Positions 25,158-33,798 of a stretch of 64,000 nucleotides of DNA are shown piece by piece (positions within the stretch are counted from its first letter, which is position 1; the number at the start of each line of letters is the position of its first letter). Under the pieces are notes generated by a model. That model saw nothing but the letters and a program-made list of their open reading frames with translations. It ran no database searches and was not told the origin of the DNA. The position numbers and the translations under genes were made by a program. The stretch is from Taishania pollutisoli (lineage in GTDB: Bacteria; Bacteroidota; Bacteroidia; Flavobacteriales_D; Crocinitomicaceae): assembly GCF_014518315.1 (NCBI RefSeq), contig NZ_JACVEL010000001.1:620001-684000 (forward strand). The letters are read 5' to 3'.

Positions 25158-25183
25158 GAAAAAAGCGGCATAAGCCGCTTTCT
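25158..25183 (-). terminator. Terminator of paaZ
   Basis: Perfect arms aaagcggc (25162-25169) and gccgcttt (25174-25181) with a 4-nt loop and a T run on the minus strand, 17 bp after the stop of the leftward gene. Confidence 0.85.
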
Positions 25184-25199
25184 GTTTCCTTATTTCAAT

Positions 25200-27251
25200 T
25201 TACTTCGACTGATCCAGTTTCTTCACCATCGTCAGAATCGTAGCAATTCCTACTGTTTCTCCGGTCTCATCGTAGATGTCCACTAAAAACTTAACGATTC
25301 CTTTTGCGATATCCTCCTCGCTTCGTTTTTCCTGGTCCACTTTTTCTTTCACTGTAAAACGCACACCGATTGTTGCTCCCGGGTACACAGGTTTTGTAAA
25401 ACGTGCTTCATCGATTCCGTAATTCAGCAGGACTGGTCCTTTTTTCGGATCTACAAACAATCCCGCAGCTTTGGACAGGATGAAGTATCCATGCGCCACA
25501 CGGCGTTCAAAGATGGTTCCTTCCAATGATGTTTCGTCCATGTGTGCATAGAAATTATCTCCCGAAACATTCGCAAAGTTTACGATGTCTGTTTCCGTAA
25601 CCGTATGCTTGTGTGTAAATACCGTTTCACCGACCACCAATTCTTCAAAATGTTTTCTGAATACGTGTGGATTTGCTTCCGGCATGGCTGCACCCACCTG
25701 GAATTGTTCCGTAATTGCTGTAATGGTTGTCGGATGTCCCTGAATTGCTGTTCGTTGCAGGTAATGCAATACTCCGCGTTTTCCACCCATTTCTTCACCA
25801 CCTCCGGCACGTCCGGGACCCCCATGTGTCAACAACGGCATTGGTGAACCGTGTCCTGTACTTTCTTTCGCACAACTTTCATTCAGCACCAAAATACGTC
25901 CGTGCATACTCGCTGCTCCGATGACATATTCTTTTGCTTCTTTATCACATGGCGTCACGATCGAAGAAACCAATGACCCTTTCCCCATTTTTGCCAGCTC
26001 CACCGCGTCCGCTATTTCTTTATACGGCATGATGGTAGAAACCGGTCCGAATGCCTCAATGTTATGTACATCCGTGTTTACAAACGGATCATCATTTCTG
26101 AATAGAATCGGAGAGAAAAACGCTCCTTTTTGTCTGTCGGCACCTGTTACTTCAAAGTGATCCAGATCTCCGTATACGATCTGCTGTGAACGTGTCAGCA
26201 ATTCAACACTTTCGCGCACTGCCTGTACCTGTCCCTTTGATGCCAGTGATCCCATACGAACACCTTCTGTTGCAGGGTCTCCGATCACCACCGACGACAA
26301 GCGGGCTGCGATGGCTTTTTGAACATCATCAATCAATTCTTCCGGAACGAAAATACGGCGCACCGCTGTACATTTTTGTCCTGCTTTGACGGTAATTTCT
26401 TTTACTGCTTCCTTGACAAACAAGTCAAATTCAACTGTTCCAGGAACTGCTTTTTTTCCCAGAATTGTCGCATTCAATGAATCTGCTTCCAGGTTAAACG
26501 GAACATTATTCCGGGCAATCACCGGGTTGGACTTCAGTTTCAATCCGGTATCGGCACTTCCTGTAAAGGTAACCACATCGGAAGAGTTTACATGCTCAAT
26601 CAAATCTCTTGCCGAGCCTAAAATCAGCTGCAGGGAGCCTTCCGGTAAAATTCCGGATGCCACAATGTCTTCTACCACCACCTGCGTCAAAAATCCCGTT
26701 ACACTTGATGGTTTTACCACCGCAGGAACTCCCGCCATAAAGTTCACGGCAATTTTCTCCAGCATCCCCCATACCGGGAAGTTGAATGCATTTACGTGAA
26801 TGGCAACCCCTTCTTTCGGCACCATAATGTGATGCCCAATGAACGAACCATTTTTAGACAGCGGTGCTGCACTTCCATCCACGTAATACGGTAAATCCGG
26901 GAATTGTCTTCTCAATGAAGCATTGGCAAACAAGTTCCCGATTCCTCCTTCGATATCAATCCATGAATCCACATGGGTTGCTCCGGTCCAGGCACTTACC
27001 TGGTAATATTTTTCTTTGCGTTCCAACAGGTACAGGGCCAACGCTTTCAGCATACGCCCACGCTCCTGAAACGTCATTTTTCTCAACACTTTGCCTCCGG
27101 TCGTACGCCCGTAATTTAAAATTGCGGCATAGTCAAATCCTTTACTTGACAGTTCTCCGATCTGTTCTCCGGTAATGGCATTAAACAAACTGGTTTCCAC
27201 ACCTTCTCCGTCAATCCACTGACCGAGCGCATAGCTTTTATATCGTTGCAT
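25200..27251 (-). CDS. paaZ: Bifunctional oxepin-CoA hydrolase / 3-oxo-5,6-dehydrosuberyl-CoA semialdehyde dehydrogenase
   Basis: The 683-residue fusion carries an NAD(P)-dependent aldehyde dehydrogenase (about 1-520; NLEADSLNA, KAGQKCTAVRRIF with the catalytic Cys, GPVSTIMPY) and a C-terminal MaoC-like hydratase hotdog (about 540-680; FANVSGDNFYAHMD with the catalytic Asp/His, AHGYFILSKAAGL). This is the PaaZ layout: ring opening of oxepin-CoA and oxidation of the aldehyde in aerobic phenylacetate degradation. The rest of the paa pathway is not here; a PaaH-like gene is at the far end of the window, 36 kb away. It is monocistronic, ATG start, with a strong terminator. Confidence 0.93.
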   Translation of the reverse strand: MQRYKSYALGQWIDGEGVETSLFNAITGEQIGELSSKGFDYAAILNYGRTTGGKVLRKMTFQERGRMLKALALYLLERKEKYYQVSAWTGATHVDSWIDIEGGIGNLFANASLRRQFPDLPYYVDGSAAPLSKNGSFIGHHIMVPKEGVAIHVNAFNFPVWGMLEKIAVNFMAGVPAVVKPSSVTGFLTQVVVEDIVASGILPEGSLQLILGSARDLIEHVNSSDVVTFTGSADTGLKLKSNPVIARNNVPFNLEADSLNATILGKKAVPGTVEFDLFVKEAVKEITVKAGQKCTAVRRIFVPEELIDDVQKAIAARLSSVVIGDPATEGVRMGSLASKGQVQAVRESVELLTRSQQIVYGDLDHFEVTGADRQKGAFFSPILFRNDDPFVNTDVHNIEAFGPVSTIMPYKEIADAVELAKMGKGSLVSSIVTPCDKEAKEYVIGAASMHGRILVLNESCAKESTGHGSPMPLLTHGGPGRAGGGEEMGGKRGVLHYLQRTAIQGHPTTITAITEQFQVGAAMPEANPHVFRKHFEELVVGETVFTHKHTVTETDIVNFANVSGDNFYAHMDETSLEGTIFERRVAHGYFILSKAAGLFVDPKKGPVLLNYGIDEARFTKPVYPGATIGVRFTVKEKVDQEKRSEEDIAKGIVKFLVDIYDETGETVGIATILTMVKKLDQSK

Positions 27252-27402
27252 TTGTTTGATTTTTTAATTCTACGGGTTTAAAGATAGTGGTTTTGGAAGA
27301 AATGGAAAATCATTGTATGAATTTGTTCTCATTTGTTTACAATTCTTAATAACTCTTGAAAAATACTCTGTTTTTTGATTTTTAGAACTGGAGAATAAAA
27401 GT

Positions 27403-27410
27403 TAGTTTTG
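27403..27410 (+). promoter_or_regulatory. -7 box TAGTTTTG for the transketolase operon
   Basis: Exact TAnnTTTG, 38 bp before the ATG at 27449. Confidence 0.55.
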
Positions 27411-27448
27411 TGCTCTATAAGTATCGAACAAAAACGATTTAGCAGAAT

Positions 27449-28291
27449 ATGGAAAACAGCGAATTGAAACGAATTGCTTCTCAGGTACGCAGAGATATTG
27501 TACGTATGGTTGCCGCAGTTAGTTCAGGACACCCGGGTGGGTCTTTGGGATGTGCAGACTTTTTTACACTCATGTATTTTGAAGTGTTGAAACAGGATCC
27601 GAAAAAGTTTGACATGAATGGAAAAAATGAAGATTTATTTTTCTTATCCAATGGTCACATCAGTCCCGTATGGTACAGTGTATTGGCAAGAAGTGGTTAT
27701 TTTCCTGTAGCTGAATTGAGTACATTCCGAAAAATTTCTTCCCGTTTGCAGGGGCATCCGTCTCCGGCAAAAGGATTAGAAGGAATTCGCATGGCTTCCG
27801 GTTCATTGGGACAAGGATTGTCAAACGCCATCGGCGCCGCACAAGTAAAACGACTGAATGTGGATGATGCCCTTGTATATACACTTCACGGTGACGGAGA
27901 ATTACAGGAAGGACAAATCTGGGAAGCGGCGATGTATGCAGCTGCTCACAAAGTAGACAATTTGATTGCAACAATCGATTACAACGGACGTCAGATCGAC
28001 GGAGATGTAGACGATGTGATTACGTTGGGGAATCTGAAAGAAAAATGGCAAGCTTTTGGTTGGTACGTATTGGAAATGAATGGTCATGATTTTGACGATA
28101 TGCGCAAAACATTAGCTGAAGCAAAAGCAAAAACAGGTCACGGAAAACCAATCGTCATCCTGATGACAACAGAAATGGGTCAGGGAGTTGACTACATGAT
28201 GGGAACCCACAAGTGGCATGGTTCAGCACCAAATGCGGAACAATTGGAGAGTGCGTTGAATCAATTGGAAGAAACGTTAGGAGATTACTAA
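27449..28291 (+). CDS. Transketolase, N-terminal (TPP-binding) subunit
   Basis: This 280-residue half carries the thiamine-diphosphate site: SSGHPGGSLG near the start, then the HGDGELQEGQIWEAAM GDG...N motif (about 147-175) and NGRQID. It pairs with the C-terminal half at 29652-30605 to give an alpha2beta2 enzyme that moves two-carbon units between sugar phosphates in the pentose phosphate pathway. Split transketolase is common in several phyla, but the halves are normally adjacent. Here a secreted VWA protein gene is placed between them, 4 bp after this stop codon, and all three read in the same direction. Confidence 0.9.
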   Translation: MENSELKRIASQVRRDIVRMVAAVSSGHPGGSLGCADFFTLMYFEVLKQDPKKFDMNGKNEDLFFLSNGHISPVWYSVLARSGYFPVAELSTFRKISSRLQGHPSPAKGLEGIRMASGSLGQGLSNAIGAAQVKRLNVDDALVYTLHGDGELQEGQIWEAAMYAAAHKVDNLIATIDYNGRQIDGDVDDVITLGNLKEKWQAFGWYVLEMNGHDFDDMRKTLAEAKAKTGHGKPIVILMTTEMGQGVDYMMGTHKWHGSAPNAEQLESALNQLEETLGDY

Positions 28292-28295
28292 TCGG

Positions 28296-29648
28296 TTGAG
28301 AAAATACGTTGTCATAGCATGCTTATTGTTTTGTCTGCCATCATTCGGACAGGAACAGCTGACACGCATCCTTTTTATCCTGGATGCTTCCAACAGCATG
28401 AACGGAACATGGGGATCGAGAACCCGTATTGATGCAGCAAAGGAATTGCTTGCAAAATCGGTGACAGAACTCGAAGGGGTTGAAAACCTGGAAGTCGCGC
28501 TGCGCGTATACGGACACCAATCCGAAATCACAGCAACCTATCAGGATTGTAACGATACCAAACTGGAAGTTCCGTTCGGCAGCAACAATCACAGTCAGAT
28601 TAAAAGTAGGATCAGAACCATACAGGCAAAAGGAACGACACCTATTGCCCGGTCACTGGAAGCAGCGGCAGGAGATTTCCCGGATGCCAAATCCCGCAAT
28701 GTGATCATTCTTATCACAGACGGTTTGGAAGCATGTGACAACGACCCATGTGTCATCGCAAAAAAGCTAAAAGACAAGGGAGTTAATGTAAAACCCTTTG
28801 TGATCGGTGTGGGAATGGACTTATCGTACCTGGAAAAATTCCGTTGTATCGGTGAATATGCCGACGCAGAAACACCGGAAAGCTTTGAAAAAGTTCTGAA
28901 CAATGTGGTCAACAAAGCGTTGGTCAATACAACCGTTCAGATCAACCTCAACACCAACTCCGGGGAGCCGAAAGAAACCAATGTGACCTTATTCCTGTAC
29001 AAGGCGGGCACAAAAGAGTTGAAATATACGTTCACACACACGATGAATCAAAACAATGTACCGGATACAGTGATCATGGACCCTGCATTGGAATACGACA
29101 TGGTGGTCAACACCTTGCCGAAACGGGAATTGAAAGGAATCAAACTGAAACGCAACACGCACAATATCATTTCCATTGACGTTCCCCAGGGATATATTCA
29201 AACACGCGTGCTGAACGGAACAAAAAGTTATGTAATTCCTTCCCGGATTATGGAAACAGGAAATCCGGCAACGCTGAATGTACAGCAAAACGGCGAAACG
29301 GATAAATACATTATCGGGAAGTACGACCTGGAGATATTGACGCTGCCAAGGACCTACCTGACAGTTGACGTAACTCAAAGCAGTGTCAGTAAAGTGGATA
29401 TTACAGCACCCGGCTTATTTACTTACAAAGCCACCAGTGCAATTACCGGACAGGTATTTACTGTGAATGGTGACGGTACTTTTACCTGGGTATGCAATCT
29501 GGACGATCAGCCGGTGCAGGGCTCCTGGCAGTTACAACCGGGAAATTATAAAGTTGTATACCGTTTTAGAAAGGTCAAAAGCACCATTTACACAACAGAA
29601 AAAGAATTTAGAATCTATTCGAATAAAACAACCTCATTAAACTTTTAA
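28296..29648 (+). CDS. Secreted von Willebrand factor A domain protein
   Basis: The 450-residue product starts at a TTG 4 bp after the transketolase N-half; the first ATG would delete both the signal peptide (about 1-19, ending in PSFGQE) and the MIDAS motif. The VWA domain covers about 20-205 with DASNSM (MIDAS), a Thr in GTTPIARSL and ITDGLEACDN. Two or three Ig/beta-sandwich repeats follow to the end (NVTLFLYKAGTKELKY, PRTYLTVDVTQ). It should bind a protein or metal-dependent ligand in the envelope. It lies in the middle of the transketolase operon, 3 bp before the next gene, without obvious functional link. Confidence 0.82.
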   Translation: MRKYVVIACLLFCLPSFGQEQLTRILFILDASNSMNGTWGSRTRIDAAKELLAKSVTELEGVENLEVALRVYGHQSEITATYQDCNDTKLEVPFGSNNHSQIKSRIRTIQAKGTTPIARSLEAAAGDFPDAKSRNVIILITDGLEACDNDPCVIAKKLKDKGVNVKPFVIGVGMDLSYLEKFRCIGEYADAETPESFEKVLNNVVNKALVNTTVQINLNTNSGEPKETNVTLFLYKAGTKELKYTFTHTMNQNNVPDTVIMDPALEYDMVVNTLPKRELKGIKLKRNTHNIISIDVPQGYIQTRVLNGTKSYVIPSRIMETGNPATLNVQQNGETDKYIIGKYDLEILTLPRTYLTVDVTQSSVSKVDITAPGLFTYKATSAITGQVFTVNGDGTFTWVCNLDDQPVQGSWQLQPGNYKVVYRFRKVKSTIYTTEKEFRIYSNKTTSLNF

Positions 29649-29651
29649 AAG

Positions 29652-30605
29652 ATGATTGAAATCGAAGTTTTTGGAAAAAAAGATACCCGTTCGGGATTTG
29701 GTGAAGGGCTTTTGGAATTGGGGCGGAACAATCCTGATGTACTGGCTTTGTGCGCCGATCTCACAGGTTCATTGAAAATGGACGCGTTCCAAAAAGAATT
29801 CCCGGAACGTTTCTTCCAGGTAGGAATTGCGGAGGCGAACATGATCAGCATCGCTGCAGGAATGACCATTGGAGGGAAAATCCCGTTCACCGGAACGTTT
29901 GCCAACTTCTCTACCGGGCGTGTGTACGACCAAATCCGCCAATCGGTCGCTTATTCCAACAAAAATGTAAAAATCGCTGCTTCACATGCCGGGTTAACAT
30001 TGGGTGAAGACGGTGCAACACACCAGATTCTGGAAGACATCGGGATGATGAAAATGCTGCCGAATATGACTGTGATTGTACCTGCAGATTTCAACCAGAC
30101 AAAACAGGCTACAATTGCTTGCGCAGCTCATGAAGGTCCTGTTTACCTGCGTTTCGGACGTCCGAGTGTTCCGATTTTTGTAAAGCCGGATGCTAAATTT
30201 ATCATCGGGAAAGCAGACACAATTATCGAAGGAACAGACGTAACGATCATCGCCTGTGGCCATTTGGTATGGAAGTCCATCGAAGCGGCTCAGGAGCTGG
30301 AGAAACAAGGGATTTCTGCGGAAGTAATAAATATGCACACCATTAAACCTTTGGACGAGCAAGCTGTCTTACAATCCGTAGCGAAGACAAAGTGTGTAGT
30401 AACAGCAGAAGAACACATGTACAACGGAGGTTTGGGAGATTCAATTGCACAGTTACTGGCGAGAACCAACCCATTACCACAGGAATACGTAGCTGTAAAT
30501 GATACCTTCGGAGAATCGGGAACACCGGATGATCTGATGAAAAAGTATCACATCGACACACCGGATGTTGTTGCCGCGGCATTGAAAGTGATCAGCAGAA
30601 AATAA
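29652..30605 (+). CDS. Transketolase, C-terminal subunit
   Basis: This 317-residue half carries the pyrimidine-binding domain ([26 protein letters not shown] with the conserved Glu of [20 protein letters not shown]) and the C-terminal transketolase domain ([18 protein letters not shown]). It completes the enzyme begun at 27449. It starts with ATG 3 bp after the VWA gene and is followed 12 bp later by the ECF sigma factor gene, so all four genes look like one operon. Confidence 0.9.
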   Translation: MIEIEVFGKKDTRSGFGEGLLELGRNNPDVLALCADLTGSLKMDAFQKEFPERFFQVGIAEANMISIAAGMTIGGKIPFTGTFANFSTGRVYDQIRQSVAYSNKNVKIAASHAGLTLGEDGATHQILEDIGMMKMLPNMTVIVPADFNQTKQATIACAAHEGPVYLRFGRPSVPIFVKPDAKFIIGKADTIIEGTDVTIIACGHLVWKSIEAAQELEKQGISAEVINMHTIKPLDEQAVLQSVAKTKCVVTAEEHMYNGGLGDSIAQLLARTNPLPQEYVAVNDTFGESGTPDDLMKKYHIDTPDVVAAALKVISRK

Positions 30606-30617
30606 AATCAATACCTA

Positions 30618-31187
30618 TTGAAGCACTCTGACGACGACATATTAACATTGGCAAAGCAGAGTGCTTCTTCTTACAACGAAGCCTTCACGATTATTGTCAC
30701 CCAATTCGGTCCGCGGTTGTTTCCGCAAATCCAGCGTTTGACCAAAAACCGTCAGTGGACGGAAGATTGCCTGCAAAACGTTTTTATTAAAGTATTTCAG
30801 AGCCTGAAAGATTTCCGGGGCGATTCCAGTATTTATTCCTGGTTGTACCGCATTGCTAATAACGAAGCGCTGAATTACATCAAAAAAGAAAAAATCCGGT
30901 TCACATCCGATTTGGGCGAAACGAGCATTGAAGTCATTGCGCAGGATTTCGGGTTCAACAACATTTCTACGGAAGTCATCGAATGGCACCTGATGGCTGC
31001 TATCGAAACACTCCCGCAAAAACAAGCAGAAGTGTTTGAATTAAAGTTTTTTCAGGATCTGAAATTCTCCGAAATTTCCAAATTAACGGGTGTTTCCGAA
31101 GGCGGATTAAAAGCCAATTATCACCATGCTGTGAAGAAAATTGAGGAGTATTTGAGGTTATGTGACACTTATAGTTCAAATCTCTAA
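30618..31187 (+). CDS. ECF-type RNA polymerase sigma factor
   Basis: The 189-residue product starts with TTG (no ATG within reach). Region 2 is NRQWTEDCLQNVFIKVF followed by DFRGDSSIYSWLYRIANNEALN; region 4 is a helix-turn-helix (LPQKQAEVFELKFFQDL, FSEISKLTGVSEGGLKA). It lacks region 3 and so belongs to the ECF group. There is no anti-sigma gene next to it; the following gene is on the other strand. It lies at the end of the transketolase/VWA operon, which gives a possible surface signal (VWA) and regulator in one transcript. Its targets are unknown. Confidence 0.9.
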   Translation: MKHSDDDILTLAKQSASSYNEAFTIIVTQFGPRLFPQIQRLTKNRQWTEDCLQNVFIKVFQSLKDFRGDSSIYSWLYRIANNEALNYIKKEKIRFTSDLGETSIEVIAQDFGFNNISTEVIEWHLMAAIETLPQKQAEVFELKFFQDLKFSEISKLTGVSEGGLKANYHHAVKKIEEYLRLCDTYSSNL

Positions 31188-31211
31188 CAAAAAATTCACG
31201 CTATCTTGTTT

Positions 31212-32113
31212 TTAATTTCCCCATAATTTTTCTTCTTTCCAATCGCCAGGAAATCCCAGTGCTTTAATATCTACATTGCTATACTCACTTAGTAGCTTAT
31301 TCAGCCTTTCACTGAAAGAGTTTTTTGGATTAATTGTTTGTAAAAAATAAAGTAGCATACTCAAAATAAAATAAGTACGATTAGTAGAAACAGATGGATT
31401 CTTCAACCATGTTTTATGTGGATTTCTGGGCATTTGAGGCCGAATACTCATTGCACGATTCCATAAACGGGTATGATGCGCACATACATTTCTCAAATAT
31501 ACAATGCTATGCAACCATGTTTCAAAAACAGAATCAGACAATCCAAAATGATGTGCAATTGCTCTTTTTTCTTTACCCGGTTTAATGTTTTTATATAACA
31601 TAGACAATGTTCCAAAAGAAGTAATTTCCATTGTTATCCATCCGGGAGGTAGCTCGTCAGAATATTTATCTTTAAATGCCACTATGAATTCTTCATCACT
31701 TCGATGAAATTCTTCTCCTATTTTCGAAAGTGAATTTGCATGTTTTATTAGGTTTTTAAATACATTTCCATCCTGAAACCAGAAAGGTCCGTGTTTTTCA
31801 GCCATTATAAAAACAATTTTTGCACGAATGGCGACTTCTATTTTTTCAATTTCAGAGAGAACCATTTGCCTTAATTGTCGGTCAAAACAATATAATTTAA
31901 AAGCAGTATTGAAAGTCGCATTTTCTTTGAAAAGATGCTGTTTCTTATCTTTTAACAAAGGAAACCAATAACCACTTAGACGATAATAACTAATATGCTG
32001 GAGCAGATGTAACGCCTTTGCATCATCTTCGATCAACATACCACGTTGTTTCAATTGAATTAATTGATCTTCATAATTAAGAAATTTTTAGAGTAGGGTA
32101 TTTTATTTATCAT
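31212..32113 (-). CDS. AbiF/Abi_2 family (HEPN) abortive-infection protein, with apparent -1 frameshift near the start
   Basis: The uninterrupted frame (31212-32054, TTG start) gives 280 residues of the Abi_2 family: the opening RGMLIEDD, HISYYRLSGYW, FDRQLRQMVLSEIEKIEVAIR, and RNVCAHHTRLWNR, which contains R188-x4-H193, the HEPN ribonuclease motif. Homology continues upstream of the TTG through KFLNYEDQLIQ to an in-frame stop with no start codon. A proper ATG at 32113 in another frame encodes MINKIPYSKN, the usual N-terminus. The two frames join at A_AAT_TTC (32087-32081), a canonical -1 slippery heptamer. Joined, the protein has about 300 residues, the family length. Either programmed frameshifting, a lost A in the A5 run, or a sequencing error explains this. 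A small hairpin RNA lies directly upstream. Confidence 0.8.
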
Positions 32114-32124
32114 GATTAGAAAAT

Positions 32125-32175
32125 AAAAAAGCTTACCCTAAGCGCGCTGATCAGCGGGAAGCGGGGTAAGCATGT
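32125..32175 (-). ncRNA. Candidate structured RNA upstream of the AbiF-like gene (also serves as radA terminator)
   Basis: On the minus strand the outer stem GCTTACCC/GGGTAAGC (32171-32164 with 32138-32131) encloses an internal loop and an inner hairpin CGCT-GATC-AGCG (32156-32145), followed by six T. A TACATTTG promoter box ends 6 bp before the expected 5' end, so it can be made as a separate transcript of about 45-50 nt. The ATG of the Abi gene is 12 bp after the U-tract. AbiF genes elsewhere are known to be preceded by a conserved RNA structure, and RNA-antitoxin systems have this layout. The simpler view is a terminator for radA. Confidence 0.5.
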
Positions 32176-32180
32176 CATTA

Positions 32181-32188
32181 CAAATGTA
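32181..32188 (-). promoter_or_regulatory. -7 box TACATTTG for the small RNA/Abi gene
   Basis: Exact TAnnTTTG on the minus strand within the inverted repeat ATTACA-aa-TGTAAT (32178-32191), downstream of the radA stop codon. Confidence 0.5.
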
Positions 32189-32249
32189 ATATGTTTTTTC
32201 GGATTAAGACACGTTTTTAAATTATTTTTCATATTTGATTATGAATCGT

Positions 32250-33614
32250 TTAAGCGAACAATGCCCTCACTACTTCATCGAGTTTTCCGCATTGGACCAA
32301 TTCTATCTTAAAATCCTTTTGATTGATTCCTTTGTTGTACTTCGAAATAATGATTTTCTCAAAACCTAATTTCTCCGCCTCATAAATCCGCTGGTCAATG
32401 CGATTCACCGGGCGTACTTCACCCGACAAACCTACTTCCGCCGAAAGGCAGATACTTTTATTGATCGCAATATCGGCATTTGACGATAAGACGGAAGCAA
32501 CTACTGCCAAATCCAATGCAGGATCATCTACTTTGATTCCTCCGGCAATGTTCAGGAATACATCTTTTGCCCCGAGTTTAAACCCGCATCGTTTTTCCAT
32601 TACTGCCAGCAACATATTCAAGCGCTTGCTGTCGAAACCAGTTGACGAGCGTTGTGGTGTCCCATAAGCTGCCGTGCTCACCAATGCCTGCACTTCGATC
32701 AGCATCGGGCGCATTCCCTCCATTGTAGCACCAATCGAAATACCACTCAATGAGCTGTCCGCATTGGTAATTAATATTTCGGAAGGATTTTCTACCTGAC
32801 GCAGTCCGGAACCAACCATTTCATAAATTCCCAGTTCATTGGTGCTCCCGAAGCGATTTTTTACCGAACGCAGTAAGCGGTACACGTGATTGCGATCTCC
32901 TTCAAACTGCAATACCGTATCCACCATATGCTCCAACACCTTGGGGCCTGCCAGGGAACCTTCCTTGGTGATATGCCCGATCAGGAAAACCGGGATATTT
33001 GTGGTCTTGGCATAGCGGAGCAATTGTGCTGTACATTCGCGTACCTGGGAAATACTTCCGGGTGAGCTTTCAATGTCGGAACTGTACAGGGTCTGGATGG
33101 AATCAATCACTAATAATTGTGGCTGAATCTCTTCCGCCTGCTTGAAAATATTCTGAATATTTGTCTCTGACAAGATAAAACACTTCGGATTCTGAACGCC
33201 GATCCGTTCTGCACGCATCTTGATCTGCTGTTCGCTTTCTTCTCCCGAAACGTAGAGTACCTGTAAATTGTTATCGGAAATCGCCAGTTGCAGCATCAGG
33301 GTCGATTTTCCGATCCCGGGCTCTCCTCCGAACAGCACTAAAGAACCGAGAACCAGTCCTCCTCCAAGCACACGGTTGATCTCTTTATCAGCCAGAAAAT
33401 GGCGTTCCTGTTCCACACCTTTGATTTCGAGAATCGCTGTTGGTTTAGACGTTTTACCCGATTTGGAAAATGCGACGATGTTTCCGGGAAGTGTTTTCTC
33501 AATCAATTCTTCCACAAACGTGTTCCATTCATTGCAGGACGGGCATTTTCCCAACCATTTCGGGGCTTCATGACCACAATTCTGACAGAAATAAGCTGAT
33601 TTCAATTTTGCCAT
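32250..33614 (-). CDS. radA: DNA repair protein RadA/Sms
   Basis: The 454-residue protein has a C4 zinc finger (C10-x2-C13...C24-x2-C27), a RecA-like ATPase with Walker A GGEPGIGKST (about 96-105), the RadA-specific KNRFG motif, and a C-terminal Lon-protease-like domain (AGGIKVDDPALDLAVVAS). It is a DnaB-like branch-migration motor used in recombination repair. The upstream region has only a near-consensus TATTTTCG box. The terminator-like hairpin at 32131-32171 follows it. Confidence 0.96.
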   Translation of the reverse strand: MAKLKSAYFCQNCGHEAPKWLGKCPSCNEWNTFVEELIEKTLPGNIVAFSKSGKTSKPTAILEIKGVEQERHFLADKEINRVLGGGLVLGSLVLFGGEPGIGKSTLMLQLAISDNNLQVLYVSGEESEQQIKMRAERIGVQNPKCFILSETNIQNIFKQAEEIQPQLLVIDSIQTLYSSDIESSPGSISQVRECTAQLLRYAKTTNIPVFLIGHITKEGSLAGPKVLEHMVDTVLQFEGDRNHVYRLLRSVKNRFGSTNELGIYEMVGSGLRQVENPSEILITNADSSLSGISIGATMEGMRPMLIEVQALVSTAAYGTPQRSSTGFDSKRLNMLLAVMEKRCGFKLGAKDVFLNIAGGIKVDDPALDLAVVASVLSSNADIAINKSICLSAEVGLSGEVRPVNRIDQRIYEAEKLGFEKIIISKYNKGINQKDFKIELVQCGKLDEVVRALFA

Positions 33615-33798
33615 ACTACGAAAATAAGCATATTGTTGGATTTAAAAAGCGCCATCGGCTACAACATACAATGCCGGACTGATATTCTGCTGTTTTTTTA
33701 ATTTACTTTCACAATATTTCAGGTTTAATCGAGTTTCTATACGCAAAATGAATTTTTAAAACTAAATTCGCACTTCTTATAAAACTAAAAGTTATCAA

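Noticed and set aside
32131-32171. Integron attC-like or IS-end palindrome
   Set aside because: The arms do not have attC core sites, no integrase or transposase is near, and no target duplication is seen. An RNA hairpin/terminator explains it better.
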